The position numbers and the translations under genes were made by a program. The notes below the pieces were generated by a model. The model did not search any database, was not told the DNA's origin, and was given only the letters and a program-made list of their open reading frames with translations. From positions 7,271 through 48,797 of the forward strand of contig DDKG01000298.1 in assembly GCA_002339265.1 (NCBI GenBank): DNA of 41,527 nt, in the 5' to 3' direction. Positions 34,289 to 41,527 of this stretch are shown here, piece by piece. Positions within the stretch are counted from its first letter, which is position 1. The number at the start of each line of letters is the position of its first letter. The DNA is from Massilia sp. UBA2604. GTDB lineage: Bacteria > Pseudomonadota > Gammaproteobacteria > Burkholderiales > Burkholderiaceae_D.

Positions 34289-34750
34289 ATGCACACCAAC
34301 GCAAAAGCGCTTTACACCGTCCTTGGCCTTGCAACCGCCCTGTCCCTGCCGGTCTTCGCCCAGGGAGACGTCGGCGGCGCCGGTCCGATCGCCGTGGTGG
34401 CGATCGAGAACGAGGCGGCGCCCAGGCTGATCGTCGACCAGCCGCTGCCAGGACCGCTGGCGAAAGGCCAGGTCTTCATCGGCTACCGCAGCGAGAACAT
34501 CCGCATCGTGCCGGTGTACGGCAAGGGCGCGCTCGACGTGTCGCCGCGCATTGGCCACCTGCACGTGACGGTGGACGGCGCGCCATGGCATTGGGCCGAC
34601 GCCAGCAACGAACCGATCATCCTGGTCGGCCTGCTACCCGGCCCGCACAAGGTATTGGTCGAACTGGCCGATCCCACGCACATGGTCATCGCGAGCAAGA
34701 CGGTCGAATTCGTTGTGCCAGGCAGGAACGGGGGTGTGCATGGGCATTGA
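34289..34750 (+). CDS. Exported DUF6130-like protein
   Basis: A 153-residue protein with a signal peptide (about residues 1-24, ending LPVFAQGD). The core has HLHVTVDGAPWHWADASN (about residues 92-109), a histidine/tryptophan-rich segment that I recognise as DUF6130-like, followed by GLLPGPHKVLVELADPTH, a fibronectin/cupredoxin-like strand pattern. The histidines might bind metal. It follows the hydrolase gene by 11 bases, with GAGGAGA as ribosome site, and ends the operon. Function unknown. Confidence 0.72.
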   Translation: MHTNAKALYTVLGLATALSLPVFAQGDVGGAGPIAVVAIENEAAPRLIVDQPLPGPLAKGQVFIGYRSENIRIVPVYGKGALDVSPRIGHLHVTVDGAPWHWADASNEPIILVGLLPGPHKVLVELADPTHMVIASKTVEFVVPGRNGGVHGH

Positions 34751-34854
34751 ACGGCGTCGTCCGCGCCAAGTTGTATCCAGAGGTAACGTAATACATACAC
34801 CGCTTCGGCCCGGATCGTGTGGCAAACAGCATGCATCCGACTGCCAAGTCGCCG

Positions 34855-34879
34855 TGGCGGGCTGCCGGGTAGCCCGCCA
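34855..34879. repeat. Perfect 9-bp inverted repeat after the redox operon
   Basis: TGGCGGGCT (34855-34863) and AGCCCGCCA (34871-34879) flank a seven-base loop about 105 bases after the last stop codon. No T-run follows on either strand, so it is not a standard terminator, but it may end or protect the operon mRNA. The rest of 34751-34993 (243 bases) holds no gene I can support. Confidence 0.55.
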
Positions 34880-34952
34880 GGCTGCTACGCGTTACAACCG
34901 CTTACGTATCAGCTGTTCAAATCGGGTTGGCATTGATGCTACCTTTCCAATA

Positions 34953-34974
34953 CGCAATTCAATGAAGAATTGCG
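34953..34974 (+). promoter_or_regulatory. Leader hairpin upstream of the beta-barrel protein gene
   Basis: CGCAATTC (34953-34960) and GAATTGCG (34967-34974) are perfect inverted copies with a six-base loop, ending 19 bases before ATG 34994. TTGGCA at 34927-34932 may be a -35, which would place the hairpin at the start of the transcript. It could be an mRNA stabiliser, typical of abundant outer-membrane protein messages, or a regulator site. Confidence 0.45.
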
Positions 34975-34993
34975 AACCAGACCAGAGGACATC

Positions 34994-35551
34994 ATGAAAA
35001 AACTGATCATCACGCTCGCGGCCAGTCTGGCCGCCATCGGTTCCGCACAAGCCCAGACCATCGTCGCCGACGCCAGCCCGGCATCGCGCGCCTATGTCGG
35101 CGCCGCCGTGTCCGGCGTCAAGAACCAGTCCAGCGATGACTGGCAGGCCGGCGGAAAGATCTTCGGCGGCTATAACATCGACCAGAACTGGGCGGTGGAA
35201 GCCGGCCACTCGCGTTTCGGCAACGAGGACATCAACGTTTTCACAGGGTCAGGATTCGGGACGGGAGAGGTAAAGAGCTCGCGCACCTATGTCGCGGCGA
35301 AGTACACGATGCCGGTGAACGCCGAGCTCTCCGCCTACGGCAAGCTGGGCGCCTCATATAACGAGACCAAGACTTCGTTCAGGGGCGACAGCTATACCGA
35401 CCGCGATACCGGCGCCTACGCTGCGCTGGGCGTGCAATATGCGCTGGCCCCGAATGTGGCGCTGTTCGGCGAATACGAGCGCTATGGCAAGAAGAAGGAA
35501 ACGGGCGCCAAGGCCGATGTCGTATCGGTAGGCCTGCAGTACGGCTTCTAA
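34994..35551 (+). CDS. Small outer-membrane beta-barrel protein (OmpX/OmpA-N-like)
   Basis: A 185-residue protein with a signal peptide (MKKLIITLAASLAAIGSAQAQ) and eight predicted amphipathic strands with aromatic girdles (YVGAAVSGV, GGYNIDQNWAVEAGHS, TYVAAKYTM, AYGKLGASYN, GAYAALGVQYAL, VALFGEYERYG). The last strand ends in F (VSVGLQYGF), the outer-membrane assembly signal. There is no peptidoglycan-binding domain. AGAGGAC lies before ATG 34994. The gene is monocistronic and ends 28 bases before the convergent GGDEF gene. A structural or protective role is likely. Confidence 0.85.
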   Translation: MKKLIITLAASLAAIGSAQAQTIVADASPASRAYVGAAVSGVKNQSSDDWQAGGKIFGGYNIDQNWAVEAGHSRFGNEDINVFTGSGFGTGEVKSSRTYVAAKYTMPVNAELSAYGKLGASYNETKTSFRGDSYTDRDTGAYAALGVQYALAPNVALFGEYERYGKKKETGAKADVVSVGLQYGF

Positions 35552-35579
35552 GACAGGAGTTCCAACGCGGCGCGGACGA

Positions 35580-37649
35580 TCACCCGTTCGCGGCGCGTGG
35601 CAGGTCGCGTTCTCCCATCACGACCGACAGCTCGACCTGGCCGGCGCGCCAGGCATGCTCGAGGTTCTGCTCGATCGCATCGATGCTGGCCGGCCTGTCG
35701 TCGGCGAAGCCGCGCACGCCATAGGCCCGGTTGCGGCCATGCGACTTGGCCATGTACAGCGCCATGTCCACCAGGTTCACCACCCGTTCCCATGCCAGTT
35801 CCTGTTTGCCGACCGCGAGCGGGAAGGGCGCGTAGCCGATCGACACATTGACGCTCAGCGCCATGCCGCCATGGTCGACCACAGTCGCGCCGATGCCGGC
35901 CAGGATGCGCTCGGCCACCTCGTCCAGCCCCGATTTGCCGCCGGGCGCCGTCGGCAGGTAGGCCAGGAATTCCTCGCCGCCCCAGCGCACGATCATGTCG
36001 GTCTCGCGCAGGATCTCGCACAGGCGCGCCGCGATCGTCGTCAGGACCGCGTCGCCGGCCGCATGGCCATAGGTGTCGTTGATGTTCTTGAAGTGGTCGA
36101 CGTCGAGCAGGAATAGTGCGCCGGCAGGGGCGGCGTCGGGCGCCTGCTGTCCCGCCGCCGGCAGCGCGCGCATGTACTCCAGGAAGTGGCGGCGGTTGTA
36201 CAAGCCGGTTAGCGGATCGCGCACGCTCTGCTGCTTGAGTTCGCGGTTCTTTTCGTGCAGCTGGGCGTTGGCGTGGCGCACCTTGCGGTACAGGAGGCCG
36301 ACCACGGTGGCGGCCAGCGCGAACACCGCCACCAGCAGCCACCACACGCGCTGTTGCAGGCGGCGGTTGTCGATCTCGGTCGACTTGATCAGGTTTTCGC
36401 TGCGCAGCAGTTCGATCTGGCGCTGCTTCTTGTCGCCTTCGTACTTTTCCTGCAGGTCGAGCATCGCCTGCTGGCGGCGTCGTTCGAACAGCTCGTTGGA
36501 GATCTTGCGTTCGCGGTGATAGGCCTGCAGCGCGCCAGGCAGGTCGCCCGCGCGTTCGAGCGCCAGGCCGTATTCGACCAGGGCGGTCTGCAGCTCCGGC
36601 TTGTCGCCGATTTCCTCATAGCCGGCCATGCCCAGTTCGATCTGGCGCTTGCCTTCGGCCAGGCGGCCGGTGCCGAGATAGGCCTGGCCCAGGTTCAGGT
36701 GGACGGTCGCATCGAGTTTGCGGTCGTTCAGCGGACGCGCCGCCGCCACCGCCTGTTCGGCGTAGCTGGCAGCATGCTTGTAGTCGCCGGTCTTGAGGTA
36801 GAAGTCCGACAGGTTGATGAGCGAGACTGCAACCCGCTTGGTGGCGCCGATCGAGCGTTCCAGCGCCAGCCCTTCCTGCAGCGCGCGCAGCGCGCGTTCG
36901 CGCTGGCCGGTATCGATCGCCAATCCGTATTCGGCGTTCCTGATGGTGGCCATGCGGCCGGGCGACCTGGCCTTCTCGGCGGCGGCGAGCGCTTCGTCGA
37001 TCAGGCCGAAGCCTTTTTCCGGCTCGCGCATCTGGGCATACAGGCGCACCAGCGAATTGAGCGCCATGACGATGTGGACGGGTTGGCCTTGCTGGCGCGC
37101 CAGGGTGGCAGCTGCCTGCAGGCGCTCCAGGGCGCTCGGCAGGTTGCCGTCCTCGGCATGCGATTCGCCCGACGAGATCGCGGCGCGCACCCGCAGGTCG
37201 ATGTCCCCGGTGGTGTTGGCCAGCTTTTCCGCCTCCCAGATCAGGCGGTGGGCTTCGCCCGGACGGTGCTGCGCGAAGGCGGAATACCCTTGCATCAGCA
37301 AGCCCTTGGCCAGCGCGCCGGGATGGTCGTGTTCGCGGCCGATGGCGATCAGCTCATTGGCCAGCGCAAAGGACTGTGCATGGTGGCCCAGGCCATGACG
37401 CGCCACAGCGAGCTGGTTCAGGAACTCGATGCGCTGGGTCAGCGGCGCGTTGCGGGCTTCCGCCTCGAGCGCTTCCAGCTTCGGCAGCGCGCGTTCGGGC
37501 ACGAAGCGATTGAGTTCGCGGATCTCTGCGATGCGCTGGTCCAGCGGCAGGGCGCCGCTGGCGAACGCAATGGGCGCCGCCGCGCACAATGCCAGGGCCA
37601 GCGCGTGGGAGCGGGAACGCGCGAATGCGCAGTGCAGGACAGCGAACAT
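35580..37649 (-). CDS. TPR-containing membrane diguanylate cyclase (GGDEF)
   Basis: A 689-residue protein with a signal/anchor sequence (AFARSRSHALALALCAAAPIAFASG), a long helical region of tetratricopeptide-like repeats (about residues 50-395), one transmembrane helix (about 440-460, WWLLVAVFALAATVVGLLY) and a C-terminal GGDEF domain. The active-site motif is GGEEF at 557-561, and RETD five residues before it is an intact c-di-GMP inhibitory site. Substrate-binding DVDHFKNINDTYGH is present. It should make cyclic di-GMP, with the TPR part sensing in the periplasm. The upstream TTG at 37697 overlaps a TATAAT promoter element, so ATG 37649 is the better start. Confidence 0.87.
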   Translation of the reverse strand: MFAVLHCAFARSRSHALALALCAAAPIAFASGALPLDQRIAEIRELNRFVPERALPKLEALEAEARNAPLTQRIEFLNQLAVARHGLGHHAQSFALANELIAIGREHDHPGALAKGLLMQGYSAFAQHRPGEAHRLIWEAEKLANTTGDIDLRVRAAISSGESHAEDGNLPSALERLQAAATLARQQGQPVHIVMALNSLVRLYAQMREPEKGFGLIDEALAAAEKARSPGRMATIRNAEYGLAIDTGQRERALRALQEGLALERSIGATKRVAVSLINLSDFYLKTGDYKHAASYAEQAVAAARPLNDRKLDATVHLNLGQAYLGTGRLAEGKRQIELGMAGYEEIGDKPELQTALVEYGLALERAGDLPGALQAYHRERKISNELFERRRQQAMLDLQEKYEGDKKQRQIELLRSENLIKSTEIDNRRLQQRVWWLLVAVFALAATVVGLLYRKVRHANAQLHEKNRELKQQSVRDPLTGLYNRRHFLEYMRALPAAGQQAPDAAPAGALFLLDVDHFKNINDTYGHAAGDAVLTTIAARLCEILRETDMIVRWGGEEFLAYLPTAPGGKSGLDEVAERILAGIGATVVDHGGMALSVNVSIGYAPFPLAVGKQELAWERVVNLVDMALYMAKSHGRNRAYGVRGFADDRPASIDAIEQNLEHAWRAGQVELSVVMGERDLPRAANG

Positions 37650-37696
37650 GCCGGTTCTCGTCGCGCCGGGCGATCCGGCGGAAGTTGTTTGGATCA

Positions 37697-37702
37697 ATTA
37701 TA
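37697..37702 (-). promoter_or_regulatory. TATAAT -10 element of the GGDEF gene
   Basis: The minus strand reads TATAAT at 37702-37697, giving a leader of about 40 bases to ATG 37649. The -35 region is poor. This excludes the in-frame TTG at 37697 as start. Confidence 0.5.
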
Positions 37703-37740
37703 TGGCTGTTGCAAAGTAGAAATTTCACTTTCTCTTTAAT

Positions 37741-37756
37741 TGTCACAAAAATGACA
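37741..37756. promoter_or_regulatory. TGTCA-N6-TGACA inverted repeat
   Basis: TGTCA (37741-37745) and TGACA (37752-37756) form a perfect inverted repeat over an A-rich spacer, in the 341-base divergent region between the GGDEF gene and the DUF2243 gene, about 40-55 bases upstream of the TATAAT. It has the form of a dimeric-regulator operator. No other function is evident; the remainder of 37757-37990 shows only a TATACT at 37955-37960 as possible promoter for the DUF2243 gene. Confidence 0.4.
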
Positions 37757-37990
37757 CAGCCGATTCGGGGGAGGCCGAGCGACGGCAGGATGCTTGCCCG
37801 GGAAGCCCGCCAATCCAGGGGAATATGAACAATCCGCGTGTTTAGCAGGACAACAAAATGTCGTCAATCGGCTGCAACCAAAAGCCAAAAACCACGCACG
37901 GGCTGCGCACCGATTTGTTACGTCAACGGTGCGGTCCCGATCCGAGACGGCTCTTATACTTGGTTCACGATCAGCGACGAGGAGACGGCG

Positions 37991-38758
37991 ATGTGGAAGT
38001 CACCCTGGGCCAGGTGGGGCGCGACCTTGGGCTTCGCGCTGGGCGGCTTTTTCGACGGCATCCTGCTGCACCAGATCCTGCAATGGCACCATCTTCTGAG
38101 CCTGGTGCCCGGCATCGACGACCTGCGCCTGCAAGTGCTGTGGGACGGTTACTTCCACCTGCTGATGTATGTGATCGCCCTGGCCGGGTTGATCGGGCTG
38201 TGGCGCGCGCAGCGCCGCGGCGCGGTGGACTGGGGCTTGCCGCTGGCGGGCGCGATGCTGATAGGGTTCGGTGTCTGGCATACGATCGACGCGCTGCTGT
38301 CGCACTGGCTGCTGGGCATCCACCGCATCCGTATCGACAGTTCGAACCCGCTGGCCTGGGATCTGCTGTGGCTGGCCGCATTCGGCATCGCGCCACTGCT
38401 GCTCGGCTGGCGCTGGCTGCGCCGGCAGGGCGGTGGGGGTGGAACAGGCGGGATGCGCAATGCGACCGCGGCGATGGCGCTGCTGGCCGCCGGCACGGCC
38501 GGCGCCGGCGCCTGGGCGCTGATGCCGCCGCCGGGCCAGGACCTGACCACCGTCGTGTTCCATCCCGGCGCCGGCCCGCGCGAGGTGTTCGCGGCGCTCG
38601 ACGCGGTCGACGGCCGGCTGGTGTGGAGCGACCGCGCGATGGGCGTGGTCGTGATGGCGGTGCCGGAGGCGCGCCGCTGGGACTTGTACCGGCATGGCGC
38701 GCTGCTGGTGAGCGGCAGCGGCGCGCCGGCCGGGTGTTTCGGCTGGAGCCGGCCTTAG
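37991..38758 (+). CDS. DUF2243-like integral membrane protein
   Basis: A 255-residue protein. The first helix carries GGFFDGILLHQILQWHHLLS, the histidine-rich DUF2243 hallmark. At least three more helices follow (FHLLMYVIALAGLIGLW, LAGAMLIGFGVWHTIDALL, LLWLAAFGIAPLLLG). A fifth segment (AAMALLAAGTAGAGAWALMPP) leads to a hydrophilic C-terminal domain of about 80 residues, probably exported, which is an extension I do not recognise. Histidines in the helices suggest heme or metal handling, but the family has no agreed function. ATG 37991 has GAGGAGA upstream. It ends tail-to-tail with the exporter gene, overlapping four bases. Confidence 0.75.
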   Translation: MWKSPWARWGATLGFALGGFFDGILLHQILQWHHLLSLVPGIDDLRLQVLWDGYFHLLMYVIALAGLIGLWRAQRRGAVDWGLPLAGAMLIGFGVWHTIDALLSHWLLGIHRIRIDSSNPLAWDLLWLAAFGIAPLLLGWRWLRRQGGGGGTGGMRNATAAMALLAAGTAGAGAWALMPPPGQDLTTVVFHPGAGPREVFAALDAVDGRLVWSDRAMGVVVMAVPEARRWDLYRHGALLVSGSGAPAGCFGWSRP

Positions 38759-40548
38759 ACCGCAATCTGCTGCAGCAGGTATAGCCGCTGGTACAGGCCG
38801 CCCTCGATCCGCATCAGTTCCTCGTGCGGCCCGGCCTCGGTAATCCTGCCGTGATTGAGCACGATGATGCGGTCGGCTTCGCGGATGGTCGACAGGCGGT
38901 GCGCGATGGCGATGATGGTCACCTTGCCGCGCAATTCTTCCAGCGCTTCCTGCACGATCTGTTCGGTGGCGCTGTCGATGCGCGAGGTCGCCTCGTCCAG
39001 CAGCAGGATGCGCGGCTCGCCCGCCAATGCGCGCGCGATCGCGATCAGCTGCTTCTGCCCGGACGACAGGCGTGAGCCGCCTTCGCCCAGCTGGGTCTCG
39101 TAGCCGTCTTCCAGCGCGCTGATGAAGTCGTGGGCGTGCGCTGCGCGCGCCGCCTCTTGCAGGCGTTCGAGCGGCAGGCCGCGGCCCATGTCGATGTTCT
39201 CGCGCGCCGTGGCGGCCAGGATGAACGGATCCTGCGGCACCAGGCCGACTTCGTTGCGGAAGCGTTCGTTGCCGATGCCGGCCAGCGGCAGGCCGCCGAT
39301 CTCGATGCTGCCTTTATCCGCCACGTAGTAGCGCAGCAGCAGCGACAGCAGGGTCGACTTGCCGCTGCCGGTGTGGCCGACGATGCCGAAGAAGGCGCCT
39401 TGCGGCACGTCGAGCGACAGGTCGTGCAGCACCGGCTGGCCCGGCACGTACGCGAATTCGACGTTGCGCACCCGTACCGCCGGGGCGCTGGCGACGAACG
39501 CCGTTTCGTCGTGCGCACGCTTGGAATCGTGTTCCGGTGCGCCCGCTTCGTCGAGCAGCGTGTTCACGCGCGCCGCCGCGACCACCGCCTGCTGCAGGCC
39601 GCTGAACTGCATCGTGATCTGGATGAGGGGCTCGACCACGCGCGCGATATAGCTGACGAAAGCGTACAGCACGCCCACCTCGACCGCGCCGACTTCGCGC
39701 TGGCCGAAGGCGAAGATCACCAGCGCCAGCAGGGCCACGTTGAGCAGGTCGAGCGCGGGCCGCAGCAGGAAGGCGTTGGCGCGCAGCTCGGCCACGCGCG
39801 CCGTGTAGTGGTTGCGGTTGGTGCCCAGGAAGCGCTCGCCGAAGCGCACCTCGGCATTGCTGGCCTGGAGCACGCTCATGCCGCCGATCGACTCGGCCAT
39901 CTGGGCGTTGATGTCGCTGCGCAGCGCGCGGGCGCGCGTGACCGCCGGCGCCGACAGGCGCTGGTACAGCCAGACGATGCCCACCACCGCCGGCACCAGG
40001 GTCAGCACGATCAGCATCAGGCGCCAGTCGAGCCAGGCCATCGCGATCATGGTGCCGACCAGGACGATCGAGTTGTCGAGCATGACGTACAGGACCTGGA
40101 TGTACAGGGTCTTGACTGCCTCGGTGTCGTTGGTCACGCGGCTGACCAGCTGGCCGGTGATGGCGCGGTCGAAAAAGGCCATCGGCAGGCGCAGCACGTG
40201 GCCATAGACCCATTCGCGCAGGCGCTGCACCGAGCGCATCGCCAGGCCGGACAGGCGGATCAGCTGCAGGTAGCGCACCCAGCTCGCGATCCAGCCGGTG
40301 AGCACCAGGCCGCCCAGCAGCAGGGTCATCTGAGTCCAGTCGAGGTTGCGAGGCAGCAGATGGTCGTCGATCAGGGCCTTGCCCAGCAGCGGGCCCAGGA
40401 CTTCGAAGGCGGCGGCCAGGATCAGCCACAGGGTGGCGACGACCAGGTGGCGCGTCTCGGGCGCGGCGGCGCGGCGCAGCAGGCGCGTGGCCAACTTGGC
40501 CTGGTTGCGCAGTTCGCCGCGTTCGATGGAGCTTGCGTCAGATTGCAT
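38755..40548 (-). CDS. mdlB: ABC exporter half-transporter with canonical ATPase site (MdlB-like)
   Basis: A 597-residue fusion of six transmembrane helices (about residues 30-310) and an ATP-binding domain (about 345-597). ATPase motifs: Walker A GHTGSGKST, signature LSSGQKQL, Walker B ILLLDEATS with the catalytic glutamate, and H-loop AIAHRLST. Membrane domain features include MAFFDRAITGQLVSRVTND, typical of MdlB/SmdB-type exporters. ATG 40548 lies 11 bases inside the end of the upstream half-transporter gene, showing coupling; an upstream ATG at 40599 is less likely. With its partner it forms a heterodimer. Substrates of MdlAB are not firmly known (multidrug export reported for some). Confidence 0.82.
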   Translation of the reverse strand: MQSDASSIERGELRNQAKLATRLLRRAAAPETRHLVVATLWLILAAAFEVLGPLLGKALIDDHLLPRNLDWTQMTLLLGGLVLTGWIASWVRYLQLIRLSGLAMRSVQRLREWVYGHVLRLPMAFFDRAITGQLVSRVTNDTEAVKTLYIQVLYVMLDNSIVLVGTMIAMAWLDWRLMLIVLTLVPAVVGIVWLYQRLSAPAVTRARALRSDINAQMAESIGGMSVLQASNAEVRFGERFLGTNRNHYTARVAELRANAFLLRPALDLLNVALLALVIFAFGQREVGAVEVGVLYAFVSYIARVVEPLIQITMQFSGLQQAVVAAARVNTLLDEAGAPEHDSKRAHDETAFVASAPAVRVRNVEFAYVPGQPVLHDLSLDVPQGAFFGIVGHTGSGKSTLLSLLLRYYVADKGSIEIGGLPLAGIGNERFRNEVGLVPQDPFILAATARENIDMGRGLPLERLQEAARAAHAHDFISALEDGYETQLGEGGSRLSSGQKQLIAIARALAGEPRILLLDEATSRIDSATEQIVQEALEELRGKVTIIAIAHRLSTIREADRIIVLNHGRITEAGPHEELMRIEGGLYQRLYLLQQIAV

Positions 40549-41527
40549 CGAGGCTGGCCTCCAGTTGTTGATAGCGCCACTGGCTGGAATACCAGCCATC
40601 CAGCGCGAGCAGTTGATCGTGGGTGCCGGCTTCGACCACGCGGCCGGCCTTGAGCACGACGATGTGGTCGGCCGCGACCACCGCCGAGAGACGGTGGCTG
40701 GCGATGATGGCGGCGCGGCCCGGCTGCGCCTGGCGCAGCTCGGCCAGGTGCTCGAGGATGCGGGTCTCGGTGCCGGTGTCGACCGCCGACAGGGCGTCGT
40801 CCAGCAGCAGCAGGCGGCTGTCGGCCAGCAGCGAGCGCGCGATCGCGACCCGCTGGCGCTGGCCGCCCGACAGCGTGATGCCTTTTTCGCCGACCGGGGT
40901 GTCGTAGCTTTGCGGGAAGCGCAGGATGTCGTCGTGGATGTCGGCCATCTGCGCCGCCGCGATCACCTCGGCGCGCGACGCGCCGGGACGCGCGAGCGCG
41001 ATGTTCTCGGCGATCGAGGCCGAGAACAGGAAGGACTCTTGCGGCACCCAGCTGGTCGCGCTGCGCAGCGCCGACAGGCGGTAGGCGTCGAGCGGCTGGC
41101 CGGCCCATTCGGCGCGGCCGGACTGCGGCGTGGCCTGGCGCAGCAGCACCCGCAGCAGGGTCGACTTGCCGGAGCCGGTCGGGCCGACCAGGCCCAGGGT
41201 CTGGCCCGGCTCGAGCCGCAGCGAGACCCCGTCGAGCGCCGGTTGCTGCAGATTGGCCTGCGCGCCGCCATAGGCGAAGGTGACCTTGTCCAGCACCAGC
41301 GGGCCCTGGCCGACCTGGTCGATGGCGCCGGTATCTTCGACCGACAGCGGGGCGTCGAGCAGCGGCTGCAGGCGCGCCAGGCCGGCGCGGCCGCGTTCGA
41401 TCAGGGTCAGCACCCAGCCGGCCGCGAACATCGGCCAGATCAGCTGGCCCAGGTACATCGTGAAGCTGGTCAGCGCGCCCACCGTGAGTTCGTTCTGCCA
41501 CACCAGGTAGCCGCCCAGGCCGAGCGT
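40538..41527 (-). CDS. mdlA: ABC exporter half-transporter with degenerate ATPase site (MdlA-like), cut by window edge
   Basis: 330 residues are visible; the frame is open to the window edge, so the N-terminal membrane domain is missing. Visible are the last transmembrane helices and the ATP-binding domain: Walker A GPTGSGKST, Q-loop VPQESFLFS, signature LSGGQRQRVAIARSL, Walker B LLLLDDALSAVD in which the catalytic glutamate is replaced by aspartate, and H-loop SHRLSAV. The D-for-E change is normal for MdlA, which pairs with a subunit having the intact site. The downstream gene starts inside its last codons. It is the upstream member of the exporter operon. Confidence 0.82.
   Translation of the reverse strand, partial: TLGLGGYLVWQNELTVGALTSFTMYLGQLIWPMFAAGWVLTLIERGRAGLARLQPLLDAPLSVEDTGAIDQVGQGPLVLDKVTFAYGGAQANLQQPALDGVSLRLEPGQTLGLVGPTGSGKSTLLRVLLRQATPQSGRAEWAGQPLDAYRLSALRSATSWVPQESFLFSASIAENIALARPGASRAEVIAAAQMADIHDDILRFPQSYDTPVGEKGITLSGGQRQRVAIARSLLADSRLLLLDDALSAVDTGTETRILEHLAELRQAQPGRAAIIASHRLSAVVAADHIVVLKAGRVVEAGTHDQLLALDGWYSSQWRYQQLEASLDAI

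Noticed and set aside
34713..34997. A 94-codon plus-strand frame between the DUF6130 and beta-barrel genes
   Set aside because: It begins inside the DUF6130 gene, crosses two hairpins and ends in the leader of the next gene; composition is not protein-like.
37650..37697. TTG at 37697 as start of the GGDEF gene
   Set aside because: A TATAAT element occupies 37702-37697, so the codon would not be transcribed; ATG 37649 leads straight into a signal sequence.
39130..40653. A 507-codon plus-strand open frame
   Set aside because: Antisense to the ABC exporter gene; complement of GC-rich codons.
1..41527. tRNA, rRNA, CRISPR array, insertion sequence, prophage or integrase
   Set aside because: None seen on either strand: no cloverleaf with a CCA end, no regularly spaced repeats, no transposase or integrase motifs.

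Overview
The window is 41.5 kb of high-GC, gene-dense chromosomal DNA from a Gram-negative bacterium, most likely a betaproteobacterium of the Burkholderiales, in the Oxalobacteraceae (Massilia-like) range. This rests on the mix of families (DUF883, MipA/OmpV, an RND pump with its own two-component system, M1 and M29 peptidases, MdlAB-type ABC exporter, DUF2243, DUF2306), on outer-membrane proteins, and on strongly GC-biased third codon positions. I see no rRNA, tRNA, CRISPR array, insertion sequence, integrase or attachment site, and no obvious base-composition break.

Layout. Positions 1-2533: the end of a DUF883 membrane-anchored protein, a strong terminator, then an LTA-synthase-like phosphoglycerol/phosphoethanolamine transferase preceded by a tandem TTAACGC element that looks like an OmpR/PmrA-type operator. 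Positions 8769-2530 (minus): a four-gene unit of membrane fusion protein, RND pump, response regulator and histidine kinase. Positions 8770-9124: an intergenic region with a very good sigma-70 promoter followed about 75 bases later by a Rho-independent terminator, predicting a ~68-nt small RNA with a CUCCUCC (anti-Shine-Dalgarno) 5' end. Positions 9125-17140 (minus): a 2OG-Fe(II) dioxygenase with a DUF2306 membrane protein, an exported M1 peptidase, an exported serine beta-lactamase-fold hydrolase, a GAF histidine kinase and an M29-like aminopeptidase.

Positions 17401-25187 (plus) are the most unusual part: five tightly packed genes built round a 1216-residue tubulin/FtsZ-superfamily protein (Tubulin_2 type) with a GYF_2-like C-terminal domain. 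Its partners are a zinc-ribbon protein of unknown function, an exported single-pass membrane protein with a degenerate von Willebrand A-like motif, a small three-helix membrane protein, and a zinc-ribbon/proline-rich/single-helix membrane protein. Together they look like a membrane-linked cytoskeletal device distinct from the cell-division FtsZ. Families of this kind have been noted by comparative genomics, but I know of no established function.

Positions 25262-31777: a small helical lipoprotein, then a minus-strand run of two OmpR-type two-component systems flanking a MipA-like outer-membrane protein and an FAH-fold protein that unexpectedly carries a signal peptide. Positions 31958-34750 (plus): a CcdA-like thiol-reductant transporter, a TlpA-like thioredoxin, a Tat-type exported alpha/beta hydrolase and a DUF6130-like exported protein, apparently one extracytoplasmic redox operon. 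Positions 34994-41527: a small beta-barrel protein behind a leader hairpin, a TPR-GGDEF diguanylate cyclase, a DUF2243 membrane protein, and a heterodimeric MdlAB-like ABC exporter whose first subunit runs off the window.

Three complete two-component systems, one orphan kinase and one c-di-GMP synthase in 41 kb mark this as a region devoted to envelope sensing and envelope remodelling.
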